From assembly GCF_948329825.1 (NCBI RefSeq), contig NZ_CAOJCM010000005.1, forward strand, positions 124,001-188,000: a stretch of DNA of 64,000 nucleotides, in the 5' to 3' direction. How positions within the stretch are numbered: position 1 is the first letter of the stretch; each line of letters starts with the position of its first letter. The notes under the pieces were generated by a model, which did not search any database, was not told where the DNA came from, and saw only the letters and a list, made by a program, of their open reading frames with translations. This document shows, piece by piece, positions 8,584-17,671 of this stretch. The position numbers and the translations under genes were made by a program. This DNA comes from Paenibacillus sp. JJ-100 (GTDB taxonomy: Bacteria; Bacillota; Bacilli; Paenibacillales; Paenibacillaceae).

Positions 8584-8617
8584 TAGTTATAACTAGATAT
8601 AATTGATTATAACTAAT
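8584..8617. promoter_or_regulatory. paired dyads upstream of modA, candidate operator
   Basis: The palindrome TAGTTATAACTA (8584-8595) and the related ATTATAACTAAT (8606-8617) share a TTATAA core; core centres are 20 bases apart, about two helical turns. They lie directly upstream of modA in the 320-base divergent region that leads to the regulator at 8881. Binding by that regulator is inference. Confidence 0.45.
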
Positions 8618-8880
8618 TATACACAGAACACATAAATTAGGAAGGTGACTATAATCACTTTCAATATCTAAGCTAGTATGTCAGCTTTATATTTGTACGT
8701 TCTCAGGTTTATGCACGTCTTCATTTAATGGTATAGTACAAGAAATCCCCTTCTTATATGTGGGTGGTCAATACTCGTTATATAGAATTACTTCTGCAAA
8801 GGTTTGTTTAGTATGATAACGATAGGATGACTCGTACAGGCTGTTACGCCTTTTATAATTATAGAGGAGGTTCTTCACCA

Positions 8881-9936
8881 ATGACGGAGGAGCAATCCTA
8901 CACGACCGAAGACATAGCTAGACTGCTGAAGATATCCAAATTAACCGTCTATGACCTGATCAAAAAGGGAGACCTTGTCGCCTACCGAGTAGGCAAACAA
9001 ATGCGTATCGATGCTGCCGATCTGGAGGCCTACAAGCGTCGCTCGAAGCAGCTCCAGTCCCCTTCACACGTGCAGCATTTTCCATCGTCAGGAGCAACGC
9101 CAGAGCAACCTTCGACTGAACTTGTCCAGAAACTGAACCAAGCTGGAGGATCATTCACGGGGACCAGTCACAGAGAGCTTCAGACAATGACATCTCAGAA
9201 TATGGGAGTATCTTCATCCCAAGCGGCGGTACGTCATCTGGTCATTACAGGGCAGGATGTGAGTCTGGATATTCTGATGCGTCATATGGAGAAGAAATCA
9301 CGGGATATTCGTCCACTACGCTCCTTCATGGGCAGTCTGGATGGACTAATCTCCATGTATCGGGGGGAATCCGATCTGGTAAGTACTCACCTGCTGGATG
9401 GAGACACTGGGGAGTATAATCTGCCGTATATTCGTAAGATTTTAACAGGCTGGTCCTATGTTGTGGTTAACCTGTTGTCCCGCCCTGCTGGTCTATATGT
9501 TCCGCGTGGTAATCCACGTCAGTTGAATGATTGGACCGATCTAAGCCAACCTGAACTGCGCCTGGTGAATCGAGAAAAAGGTTCTGGCGCTCGAGTGCTG
9601 CTGGACGAGCAGCTTCGGCTGCACAGCATCTCTGCTGCGGGAGTACTCGGATATGATACGGAAGAAACAAGTCATATGGGCGTAGCTGCCAAAGTCAGCT
9701 CCGGCGAAGCCGATGTAGGTGTGGGCATTGAGAAGGCTGCCCGCCTTGTTGGGCAAGTCGATTTCATTCCGCTGGTACAAGAGCGCTATGACTTGGTCAT
9801 GCTGAGAAAACAGGGGAATGAGGCCTGGATTGATTCTGTTCTACACATCCTTCAGTCTGCGGAGTTCAGGCAGGAATTACGAGCGTTCGAGGGTTACGAT
9901 GTCTCACGGACGGGTGAGGTTTTATACGAGGCATAG
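8881..9936 (+). CDS. HTH regulator fused to molybdate-binding-like domain (YvgK type)
   Basis: Probable molybdate-responsive transcription regulator. Residues 1-50 form an excisionase/MerR-like helix-turn-helix (YTTEDIARLLKISKLTVYDL, VGKQMRIDAADLEAYKRR). A Gln/Ser/Thr-rich linker follows to about residue 110. The C-terminal ~230 residues resemble periplasmic-binding-protein-like substrate domains: GSLDGLISMYRGESDLVSTHLLD, NREKGSGARVLLDEQL and SGEADVGVGIEKAAR. ATG at 8881 has GAGGAGG ten bases upstream; an in-frame ATG at 8827 has none. It diverges from modAB, the arrangement known for B. subtilis yvgK. It is likely to control modAB. Confidence 0.85.
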   Translation: MTEEQSYTTEDIARLLKISKLTVYDLIKKGDLVAYRVGKQMRIDAADLEAYKRRSKQLQSPSHVQHFPSSGATPEQPSTELVQKLNQAGGSFTGTSHRELQTMTSQNMGVSSSQAAVRHLVITGQDVSLDILMRHMEKKSRDIRPLRSFMGSLDGLISMYRGESDLVSTHLLDGDTGEYNLPYIRKILTGWSYVVVNLLSRPAGLYVPRGNPRQLNDWTDLSQPELRLVNREKGSGARVLLDEQLRLHSISAAGVLGYDTEETSHMGVAAKVSSGEADVGVGIEKAARLVGQVDFIPLVQERYDLVMLRKQGNEAWIDSVLHILQSAEFRQELRAFEGYDVSRTGEVLYEA

Positions 9937-9973
9937 TCTTGAATTGCTTCCCCCTCACCCATATTATCACCCA

Positions 9974-11170
9974 CTATTCAGCATCTACAGGCCACGGCAA
10001 CGGGTTATCCAATTGCCCCCAATCCGCCAGCATCTCTTCATCGCTGAGCAGACATTGATCCAGTTCATCTTCAATGGTGGATCGTTCCATATGGATGCCG
10101 ATCATGACCAGTTCGGTTTGGCGATCGCCCCACTGTTCATCCCAATTCGCAAGCACATCAGGCTCTGTCCGCAAAATGTCTTCCTTGTCTGCTTCGGGTA
10201 GCGCGGCAACCCAATGCCCGGCAGGACCGAATTGAATGGATGGACCCGCCTGACTGAGGCTGGCGGCAACATCTCCCTCAGCGGCCAGCCATACCAGACC
10301 TTTGGCACGTACAATCTCTTCGGGCCAGTAACTCATCCATTCAGCCAGACGGGAAGGATGAAACGGTCTCCTACGGCGATACACAAATGATCCGATACCA
10401 TATTCTTCGGTCTCTGGCGTATGAGTCTCTTTTTGAAGCTCCTGAATCCACCCTGCCGACATACTCACTTGATCAAAATCAAACCGTCCAGTATTCAGAA
10501 TCTCTGCTGGATTCACCTGTCCATTCACGGTACGAATGATTTTCGCACTCGGTTGTAACTTGCGAATAATGCCCTCCAGCTTGTGAAGCTCCGATTCCTC
10601 AACCAGATCACATTTATTCAGCAATAGCACATCACAAGTTTCAATCTGATCCATGAGCAGATCTACGACATCACGGGTATCTTCATCTCCGGTAGCCTGG
10701 TTCCGATCTAGCAAACTTTGTCCCGAGGCATAATCATGCCAGAACCGATTGGCGTCAACGACGGTGACGAGACAATCCAGCTTCGCCAGATGTGTCAGAT
10801 CAATGCCTGTCTCTTCATCGGCATATGTAAATGTCTGTGCAACCGGAACAGGTTCGCTAATTCCTGTCGACTCGATCAGAATGTAATCGTACTTGCCTTC
10901 GTTCACTAGCTTAGCAACCTCTTGAATAAGATCATCACGAAGGGTGCAGCAGATACAGCCGTTGGACATCTCTACCAGTTTCTCTTCTGTACGGGATAGC
11001 GTTCCCTCGCCTTTGACCATAGCTGCATCGATATTAACCTCACTCATGTCGTTCACGATAACAGCTACTTTCAGCCCTTGGCGATTGTGCAGCACATGAT
11101 TCAGAACTGTTGTTTTGCCTGATCCAAGATAACCACTGAGAACGGTAACCGGAATTTGCTTTTGTTTCAT
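9974..11170 (-). CDS. CobW-family GTPase, probable zinc metallochaperone (YciC/ZagA-like)
   Basis: G3E GTPases of the COG0523 group deliver metal to proteins, and many Gram-positive members are zinc-responsive. The 398-residue protein has Walker A GYLGSGKTTVLNH near the start, the metal-binding CxCC in SNGCICCTLRDDL, IESTGISEP, and NKCDLV as the guanine-specificity motif, then a CobW C-terminal domain (FVYRRRRPFHPSRL). It lies 101 bases after cntE on the same strand, so it may be the last gene of the zincophore operon. No separate Zur box was seen in that gap. Zinc specificity is inferred from context. Confidence 0.9.
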   Translation of the reverse strand: MKQKQIPVTVLSGYLGSGKTTVLNHVLHNRQGLKVAVIVNDMSEVNIDAAMVKGEGTLSRTEEKLVEMSNGCICCTLRDDLIQEVAKLVNEGKYDYILIESTGISEPVPVAQTFTYADEETGIDLTHLAKLDCLVTVVDANRFWHDYASGQSLLDRNQATGDEDTRDVVDLLMDQIETCDVLLLNKCDLVEESELHKLEGIIRKLQPSAKIIRTVNGQVNPAEILNTGRFDFDQVSMSAGWIQELQKETHTPETEEYGIGSFVYRRRRPFHPSRLAEWMSYWPEEIVRAKGLVWLAAEGDVAASLSQAGPSIQFGPAGHWVAALPEADKEDILRTEPDVLANWDEQWGDRQTELVMIGIHMERSTIEDELDQCLLSDEEMLADWGQLDNPLPWPVDAE

Positions 11171-11271
11171 ATATCTCTACTCCTTTTCAAAAAATCTCCT
11201 TTTAGATGAAGCTGATTTGCACGACCATTCCCATTGCAAGCCCTCCCCAAGAAAAACCAAGCTTATTCATC

Positions 11272-12465
11272 TCATTGCTGCTCGGTAGCCACTTTACGCC
11301 GTTCATAGGCAAATAAAATCATCAGCGCTCCTAGAATGGCACAGATCATGTACATAAATGAATAGGAGGATAGATCTGCGACGGGCCCCATAACTACGCC
11401 GCCCAGTGATATCCCCAGATCGGCTGTTGCAATAAATAAACCCATCAGTACATTTCGGTTCATGAGAGGTAACACAAAAGACAAATAGGTCGTAAGCGTT
11501 GGATATAAGATCGCTTGAGCCATTCCCATCAGCACAGCACCTATATAGAAGAAAACTATGCCTCCGCTAACCGAAAAGCTGACGCACTGTGCTGCAACAG
11601 CCAGCAACAACATGGTTGCCATCATAAACGGTGAATGCCACTTCCCGTCCGAAGGAATCCGTTTGCGAAGCACTATTCGTGCCAGCACCACTGTACCCGC
11701 CTGCAGCATCAGATATACTCCCGCATTACCGCTTGGAACCTGACTGGCATATAGGGGAATAAACGTAGTGACTGCGCCAAATACAACCGATGCACTCAGC
11801 ATGAGCATACTGCAACGGAATAATAATGGATTTTTCACAAGCTGTCCGAAGGAGTCCCACATGTTAAAACTTTGCCCTATAGGTTCAGTAGCAGGCTGCG
11901 GTTTCTCCTTATTTTTCTCCATCTTGGCAGTATATCCGAACACACCCGTACAGACAGCAATGCCGATCAGCACCACGGTAAAATAGTGCATCCCTCCGGC
12001 CTGCCAAATGGCTAATGCAAGCACCGGGCCAATAATGCCTGGAATATAACTGAACAACGAATAATAAGAAATACCCTGCGAGCGGTCTTTCTCTGGCAGT
12101 GCATCAATGATGCCAATCTGCAGTGCCATGGAAAAAAAGGCCGTCGATATGCCTTGTAAAATGCGAGCTATCAGATAACCGCCTAGTCCTGTAAACGTGT
12201 ATAGCACCAATGCCAATCCATTGATGACCAGAATAAGCCGCAGAATTTTAATCGGTCCATACGTTTGAATCATTTTACCTGCCCAAGGTCTGAAAAACAT
12301 CGTTGTAAACATATACGCCCCCATAATTAACCCAATGGTCGTACTGCTTGCACCGAGGTATGCCCCTTGCAACGGAATGATTACGTTCAGTATGGCATTG
12401 GCACTAAAATAGAGAAGCACTAAAATGTATAAACGTAGAAAAGGCCAAGACATTGCTCCCCTCAC
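11272..12465 (-). CDS. cntE: MFS exporter of opine metallophore (CntE-like)
   Basis: Major facilitator protein with about 12 hydrophobic segments, matching the exporter that releases staphylopine-type metallophores. The body reads LYFSANAILNVIIPL, the A-loop MFFRPWAGKMIQTYG, and ILQGISTAFFSMALQ. The start is uncertain: GTG at 12465 follows AGAGGGGG at about 11 bases and ATG at 12453 is also possible; a longer open frame to 12534 lacks a ribosome site. It is the last transport gene of the cnt cluster, 92 bases after cntF. The family alone is broad; the assignment rests on the operon. Confidence 0.85.
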   Translation of the reverse strand: MRGAMSWPFLRLYILVLLYFSANAILNVIIPLQGAYLGASSTTIGLIMGAYMFTTMFFRPWAGKMIQTYGPIKILRLILVINGLALVLYTFTGLGGYLIARILQGISTAFFSMALQIGIIDALPEKDRSQGISYYSLFSYIPGIIGPVLALAIWQAGGMHYFTVVLIGIAVCTGVFGYTAKMEKNKEKPQPATEPIGQSFNMWDSFGQLVKNPLLFRCSMLMLSASVVFGAVTTFIPLYASQVPSGNAGVYLMLQAGTVVLARIVLRKRIPSDGKWHSPFMMATMLLLAVAAQCVSFSVSGGIVFFYIGAVLMGMAQAILYPTLTTYLSFVLPLMNRNVLMGLFIATADLGISLGGVVMGPVADLSSYSFMYMICAILGALMILFAYERRKVATEQQ

Positions 12466-12557
12466 AATGGGTGTTCCCCCTCTCTCTCCAACATCTCTGA
12501 TCTTGGCGACTCCGAACGCTCCTCTCTGTTTCACCTATGCAACGCACCACGTCTTTA

Positions 12558-13310
12558 CTATAAGGAGATGAGATGATTCAACAATTGTTGGGCATAACTC
12601 GACTGCACATTCCTTAACTGATCAACCGAAACCGTCTCTTCAATCTGCCCCTCTCTGAAAAAAACAAGCCTGTCGCAGATGTAGGCTGCCGCCTGAATAT
12701 CATGCGTAATGAAGATATAACTCATCTTGTACAGGTTCTTGAGCGATCTCAGCAATTGCAAAACCTGAATCTGAACGGACACATCCAGTGAACTGACAGC
12801 TTCGTCCAATACAAGGTACTGCGGTTCTATAGAGATCGCTCTCGCGATACAGACTCGCTGTGCTTCCCCGCCGGACAGCTCATGCGGGTACTTGTGTCGG
12901 TACGAAGAGTCCAGTCCGACTTGGGCAAGCAGCGTATCCACTATTGCTGGAGGATGCTGTCTCTGCCCCGCCTTTTTCAGTGCTTTCATCGGCTCCATGA
13001 TGGCATCCTGCACTGTCAGAAATGGATTGATCGAAGAGGTATAGTTTTGAAAAACGGCGCTGATCCGGCCCATGCGAGCACGACGATCCTTCACATCTTT
13101 TCCCTGTAGCCGGATGGTACCGCGATCCGGGCTCTCCAGCCCAAGCATCAATCGAGCTAGTGTCGATTTGCCGCTGCCACTCTCCCCGATAATGCCGAGG
13201 CATTCGCCATGCCGGCATTCCAAAGTCACCTTTTTCAACACCTGCTGCCGTTGCTTGGAGAACAGTCCACCCTGTACATATGATTTCTCGACCTCATTTA
13301 CCGTCAGCAC
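12558..13310 (-). CDS. cntF: ABC transporter ATPase, metallophore import (CntF-like)
   Basis: One of two ATPases of the oligopeptide/nickel-type importer that recovers the metal-opine complex. The 250 residues carry Walker A GESGSGKST, signature LSGGEAQR and Walker B YLVLDEA, plus an H-loop in FITHDIQ. Translation probably starts at GTG 13310, with GGAGGGG six bases upstream; that GTG directly abuts the cntD stop codon, so the two are coupled. Confidence 0.9.
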   Translation of the reverse strand: MLTVNEVEKSYVQGGLFSKQRQQVLKKVTLECRHGECLGIIGESGSGKSTLARLMLGLESPDRGTIRLQGKDVKDRRARMGRISAVFQNYTSSINPFLTVQDAIMEPMKALKKAGQRQHPPAIVDTLLAQVGLDSSYRHKYPHELSGGEAQRVCIARAISIEPQYLVLDEAVSSLDVSVQIQVLQLLRSLKNLYKMSYIFITHDIQAAAYICDRLVFFREGQIEETVSVDQLRNVQSSYAQQLLNHLISL

Positions 13311-14120
13311 CTAAGACCCCTCCTCCATTAATGCTTTGAAATGATTGCTCAGTTCCAGCCGGGTCGAGACCAGATAACGGGTATATGCATGTGCCGGTTC
13401 TTGCAATACAGACTTCATCCTTCCCTGCTCCACAATCTGTCCATCTTTCATGACGAGCACATCGTCCGCAATCTTCTGAACAACGCCCAGATCATGCGAG
13501 ACAAAAATCATGGAGCAGCCGATACGTTCACGCAGCTGAATCAATTGCTCCAGCACTTCATATTGGGAGATGGTATCCAGCGCCGTGGTCGGCTCATCCG
13601 CGATGATTACATCCGGTTCCAGTACAAGTGCTAGCGCAATCATAATTCGTTGCAGCATACCGCCAGACAGTTGGTGCGGATATCGGTTAAGAATCTCTGC
13701 CGGATTGCGGAGCCTGACACTTTCCATCCCATGGCACATTCTCCGCTCCAACTCACGAATGTTCCAGTTATAATGCGTCTGCAACGTCTCCCGGATATGC
13801 ACACCGACTACACAAGAGGGATCGAACGCACTCATACCATGCTGTAAAATCATACACAAATGCTTGCCCCTTCTGCGCCGCATCTCCTGCTCCGAGAGCT
13901 GATTCAGGTCTTCACCTTGAAACCGGATCATTCCCGTTTGACGAAGATGCGATGAGTTGAGCCGCATCAAAGCTCTGCACGTGACCGATTTGCCGCTACC
14001 GCTCTCCCCGACAATCGCCATGCAACTCCCTTTCCTCACCTTAAATGAACTATCCTGAATGAGCACTTGATCTGTACGGGTATCCCATACCTTAAGCTGT
14101 TCAACCTCGACTATATTCAT
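13311..14120 (-). CDS. cntD: ABC transporter ATPase, metallophore import (CntD-like)
   Basis: Second ATPase of the importer, 269 residues, with Walker A GESGSGKSVT, signature LSGGMLQR, Walker B VIIADEPTTALD and H-loop FVSHD. The LVMKDGQIVEQG segment is typical of DppD/OppD-like subunits. The gene overlaps cntC by 20 bases, indicating tight coupling of transporter genes. Confidence 0.92.
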   Translation of the reverse strand: MNIVEVEQLKVWDTRTDQVLIQDSSFKVRKGSCMAIVGESGSGKSVTCRALMRLNSSHLRQTGMIRFQGEDLNQLSEQEMRRRRGKHLCMILQHGMSAFDPSCVVGVHIRETLQTHYNWNIRELERRMCHGMESVRLRNPAEILNRYPHQLSGGMLQRIMIALALVLEPDVIIADEPTTALDTISQYEVLEQLIQLRERIGCSMIFVSHDLGVVQKIADDVLVMKDGQIVEQGRMKSVLQEPAHAYTRYLVSTRLELSNHFKALMEEGS

Positions 14121-14997
14121 AAGCTGCCTTCCTCACCTCTCTTTCAAGAGACATACCCGGTTTACCTGAAAAGGTCATAAGTTTCGGATCGAGAGCTACT
14201 TGAAGAGCGTCCGACAACACATTAAAAGCCGATACAACAACAATGATCGCAAGTCCCGGAGCCAGCATCAATTCAGGTCTGGAGAACATGACTTCCCTCG
14301 CTTCATTCAGCATCATGCCCCACTCGGCATGAGGAGCCTGAATGCCAAGTCCCAGAAAGGACAGTCCAGACACCTGAAGCATCATCGAACACATCGCACC
14401 ACTGGAAATAACGGCAATATCCGCAAAGGTCACCGGTATGATGTGCCGCATCATTATGGTCAGATTCGGTATACCGGAAGCTTGGGCGAATTTCACATAC
14501 TCCATATCCGTAAATTGCATCACGGATGACCGAATGACACGCGCAAACCAGGCCCATTTCATGCAGACAAAGGCGATCAGAATATTTTCCAGTCCCGCCC
14601 CCAAAATGCCAACTACCGCCAGTGTCATCACATATCCGGGAAAAGACAACATAATATCACAGATTCGCATCAACCACGCATCCACTTTACCTTTGAAATA
14701 CCCTGCGACAAATCCTGCTGCCGCACCAATCAGTACCGAGAAACCGAGTGCCGCCAGCACCCATAACACACTCGGTCGGATACCGTAGATCAGTCTGGAT
14801 AACACACATCGGCCGAGGTGATCATTACCCAGGAGATAAGGCCAGGATGGTGAGGCATAGCGAAGCTTCATGTTGACTGCTCCAGGGTCATGGGGTGCAA
14901 AAAGAGGAGCACATACGCCTAAAATTATCGTTACAACAATGATGGTAAAAGAGGTCACAGCAAGCTTGTCACGGCTTAGATTTTTGAATATACGCAT
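14101..14997 (-). CDS. cntC: ABC transporter permease, metallophore import (CntC-like)
   Basis: Second permease of the importer, 298 residues, with an N-terminal hydrophobic segment, four or five further spans and the cytoplasmic coupling loop FAQASGIPNLTIMMRHIIPV. The DppC-type start VTSFTIIVVTIILGVCAPLFAPHDP is present. ATG at 14997 overlaps the cntB stop (TGATG), with AAAGGA six bases upstream. Confidence 0.92.
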   Translation of the reverse strand: MRIFKNLSRDKLAVTSFTIIVVTIILGVCAPLFAPHDPGAVNMKLRYASPSWPYLLGNDHLGRCVLSRLIYGIRPSVLWVLAALGFSVLIGAAAGFVAGYFKGKVDAWLMRICDIMLSFPGYVMTLAVVGILGAGLENILIAFVCMKWAWFARVIRSSVMQFTDMEYVKFAQASGIPNLTIMMRHIIPVTFADIAVISSGAMCSMMLQVSGLSFLGLGIQAPHAEWGMMLNEAREVMFSRPELMLAPGLAIIVVVSAFNVLSDALQVALDPKLMTFSGKPGMSLEREVRKAAYEYSRG

Positions 14998-15929
14998 CAA
15001 GATTCCTTTCTTAAACGAGGATTCAGCGCAGCATTGATCATGTCCGAAAGCATATTAAACAGTACAAACGTCACCGCCAAAATAAGCACATACGCCTGAA
15101 TGATTGGGAAATCCCGGCTCAGGATAGACTTTACACTTAGCCGTCCAAGTCCTGGCCACGCAAATACATTTTCAATAACGACGGTACTGCCCAGCACAAT
15201 AGGAATGGCCATGCAGAAGATAGATACAGCCACTTGCAGAGAGTTACGCAACATGTGCAGTATGACTTTCCGCTCACTCAGGCCGCTTGCGCGGGCATAA
15301 AGCACATAGTCCTCATTCATGTTGCTCAGCATCGCGCTGCGAACTGTCCTGAAATAAATGCCCGTATAACTAACTGTGATCACCACCACAGGTAGAATAT
15401 AGCTGCGATAAGAATCCATTCCACTTGTTGGAAGCAGGTCAAGTTTCACAGAAAAATACCAGATCAGCATTGCTGCAAGCCAGTAAGATGGCATCGCTGT
15501 TAGGAAAAAGGAGACACCTCTGACCGATTGATCCAGCAGCTTACCTTCTTTCAAGGCACAGAGTACACCCAGCAATATGGATAACAATATAATGAAGACG
15601 GACGATACCAGCGTGAGTTTTAATGTATTCAGCAACGCCGGCCCGATCAAAGACCACACCGGTTCACCCGACACATAAGAATAGCCGAAGTCAAACTGTA
15701 CGACAGCCGTGATCCAATCCAGATAACGAATAAGGAAGGGCTGGTTGAATCCCAATGCTTCATTCGTTTGAGCGACTAGTTCATCGGTGATCTGCGGCAC
15801 ATCTTGTGCCTGAAGGACCACAAAAGCCGGATCGAGTGGAGAGAGGTTGATTAACAGAAACGTAATCAACGAAGTAATAACCAGCAAAGGAATCGTGAGC
15901 AGCAGTCGTCTTGCAACATAACTTCCCAT
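14997..15929 (-). CDS. cntB: ABC transporter permease, metallophore import (CntB-like)
   Basis: First permease of the importer, about 310 residues, DppB type: YVARRLLLTIPLLVITSLI at the N-terminus, and the coupling loop YARASGLSERKVILHMLRN. ATG at 15929 is chosen for its AGAGGGGAGAG site; the frame stays open to 15950. It starts 13 bases after the stop of the receptor gene cntA. Confidence 0.92.
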   Translation of the reverse strand: MGSYVARRLLLTIPLLVITSLITFLLINLSPLDPAFVVLQAQDVPQITDELVAQTNEALGFNQPFLIRYLDWITAVVQFDFGYSYVSGEPVWSLIGPALLNTLKLTLVSSVFIILLSILLGVLCALKEGKLLDQSVRGVSFFLTAMPSYWLAAMLIWYFSVKLDLLPTSGMDSYRSYILPVVVITVSYTGIYFRTVRSAMLSNMNEDYVLYARASGLSERKVILHMLRNSLQVAVSIFCMAIPIVLGSTVVIENVFAWPGLGRLSVKSILSRDFPIIQAYVLILAVTFVLFNMLSDMINAALNPRLRKES

Positions 15930-15942
15930 GGCCCTCTCCCCT

Positions 15943-17568
15943 CTACTCAAATTTCATTTTTTCAAATGGCAATTCAAACTGTGTCTGTTTAAAGGTAATC
16001 CCTTGCAGACCTTTCGGAGCAACAATAGTGACACGCCCGTTCGTAAGCGGGATGAACACCGCTTCATCATGTACAATTTTCAGAATATCAGCATATAGCG
16101 CTATTCTTGTTTCTTCGTCCGTCGAACTCATCACCTGATCGATTTTTCGATACAAATCTTCTGCTCCGGCAATGCCGCTCGTCGTATGTTTGTATGCAGA
16201 ATCCGATGTAAACGCGGCGATGGTGCTCTGCGGGTCATATGCCAGGCCCCAGGTCTGGTTGAACAACAGATCATATTCCCCGGTCGCTCTCCGGTTCGCA
16301 ATGGAAGAGGATTCTTCCCCTTTCAGATCCAGATCTATCCCGATCTCCTTCATCGCGTATTGGATGAACTCCGCCTGCGTCTTCTGAGAAGATGAGTTGC
16401 TGTCGTAATAGAGCTTCATCGCTAACGGTTTGCCACTCTTCGTACGGACTGTTTTCCCCTCTGTCCATATCCAACCGGCCTGATCCAACAGACGTTTAGC
16501 TGCTTCGGGATCATACGCTCGAACCTTCAAATCTACATTGGCGTAGTTCACATTAGATGAAAATAACGTGTCTGCCACAGTCTGTGTACCATTAAAAATA
16601 TCTTTGCTAATCGTCTCCCGGTCAATGCTCATCCATAACGCTTCCCGCACCGCTTTTTCGCGAACCGGGCTGCTCTGGTTGCTGCTGTTCGCCACAATCA
16701 TCGCTGTGTTCATCGCCTCACTTCGCACCACCTGATATTCGCCAGATGCAGCGAGCTGATCCATCGCTTCTACATCTATGCTGTCCGCTCCGCGATCATC
16801 GGTGAATACAAAGTTAATCTCGCCCTTTTGTAGTGCCAGAAATGTCGTTTCCCCAGCCGGAAGTACTTTGGCTGTGATTCTCTGGATCGCAGGTTCACCG
16901 CCCCAATATTCCGGATTGGCTTCAAATGTAGCGTTCTCCTCAACCTTATGCCCCGTCAGCTTATAGGGTCCAGTCCCGTGGTAACCGTTAACTCCATCGC
17001 TGGTTCCGCCATTGATGAAGTCCTTCGGTGAGATAAAAACATACGGTCTGGTCATGGACAACTCCACCAGAGCAGGATAATAGGCATCTGACAGAACCAA
17101 TTCCACCGTGTACTCATCCTTTACTCTGACATCCTTCAGCTTGGTGGAAAGTTTGATCCAGGCATGTTTCTCCGCATTGGCCTGAACCGCTTCTAGATTC
17201 TGCTTGACTGCCTCGGCGTTAAAAGGCTCGCCGTCATGGAACTTCACCCCTTTTCGCAGATGAAAGGTATAGGTTCTGCCATCCTTCGAGATGTCCCATG
17301 ATTCTGCCAGCAATGGCTTGATTCCCTCAGCTGTGTTCTCAACGAGGGATTCGTACACCATACCTTGTGCAGGCATGGACCCGGTGTACAGATGTGGATT
17401 CATATCATTGATATCTTTAGCAGATGCATAGACAATTTCATTGGTGACCCCGCTGACTTGTGATGCCGCTTGGGTATTTTTCTTCATGTCATTCTGAGCA
17501 CAGCCCGAGACGATCGCCATGACAGCGACCAGTGTTACGACCCGTGATAAAGTATGGTTTTTTCTCAC
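15943..17568 (-). CDS. cntA: metallophore-binding lipoprotein (CntA-like)
   Basis: SBP_bac_5 (NikA/DppA-type) receptor expected to bind the metal-opine complex outside the cell. The ~541-residue precursor has a hydrophobic signal with lipobox IVSGC, then YTFHLRKGVKFHDGEPFNAEAVKQNLE, the standard family motif, and GPYKLTGHKVEENATFEANPEYWG. The start is GTG at 17568, with GGGGGG six bases upstream; the frame extends to 17601 without a ribosome site. It lies about 100 bases after cntM and begins the transporter part of the operon. Confidence 0.9.
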   Translation of the reverse strand: MRKNHTLSRVVTLVAVMAIVSGCAQNDMKKNTQAASQVSGVTNEIVYASAKDINDMNPHLYTGSMPAQGMVYESLVENTAEGIKPLLAESWDISKDGRTYTFHLRKGVKFHDGEPFNAEAVKQNLEAVQANAEKHAWIKLSTKLKDVRVKDEYTVELVLSDAYYPALVELSMTRPYVFISPKDFINGGTSDGVNGYHGTGPYKLTGHKVEENATFEANPEYWGGEPAIQRITAKVLPAGETTFLALQKGEINFVFTDDRGADSIDVEAMDQLAASGEYQVVRSEAMNTAMIVANSSNQSSPVREKAVREALWMSIDRETISKDIFNGTQTVADTLFSSNVNYANVDLKVRAYDPEAAKRLLDQAGWIWTEGKTVRTKSGKPLAMKLYYDSNSSSQKTQAEFIQYAMKEIGIDLDLKGEESSSIANRRATGEYDLLFNQTWGLAYDPQSTIAAFTSDSAYKHTTSGIAGAEDLYRKIDQVMSSTDEETRIALYADILKIVHDEAVFIPLTNGRVTIVAPKGLQGITFKQTQFELPFEKMKFE

Positions 17569-17671
17569 TACGGTCCCCCCTGATAAGTAAGTTAGATTCA
17601 AGCTGTTCCATGCATTACATCACGCCACTTCCACTGCAGCCCCATCTCTTAAGACGTGAGACTAGATCCTA

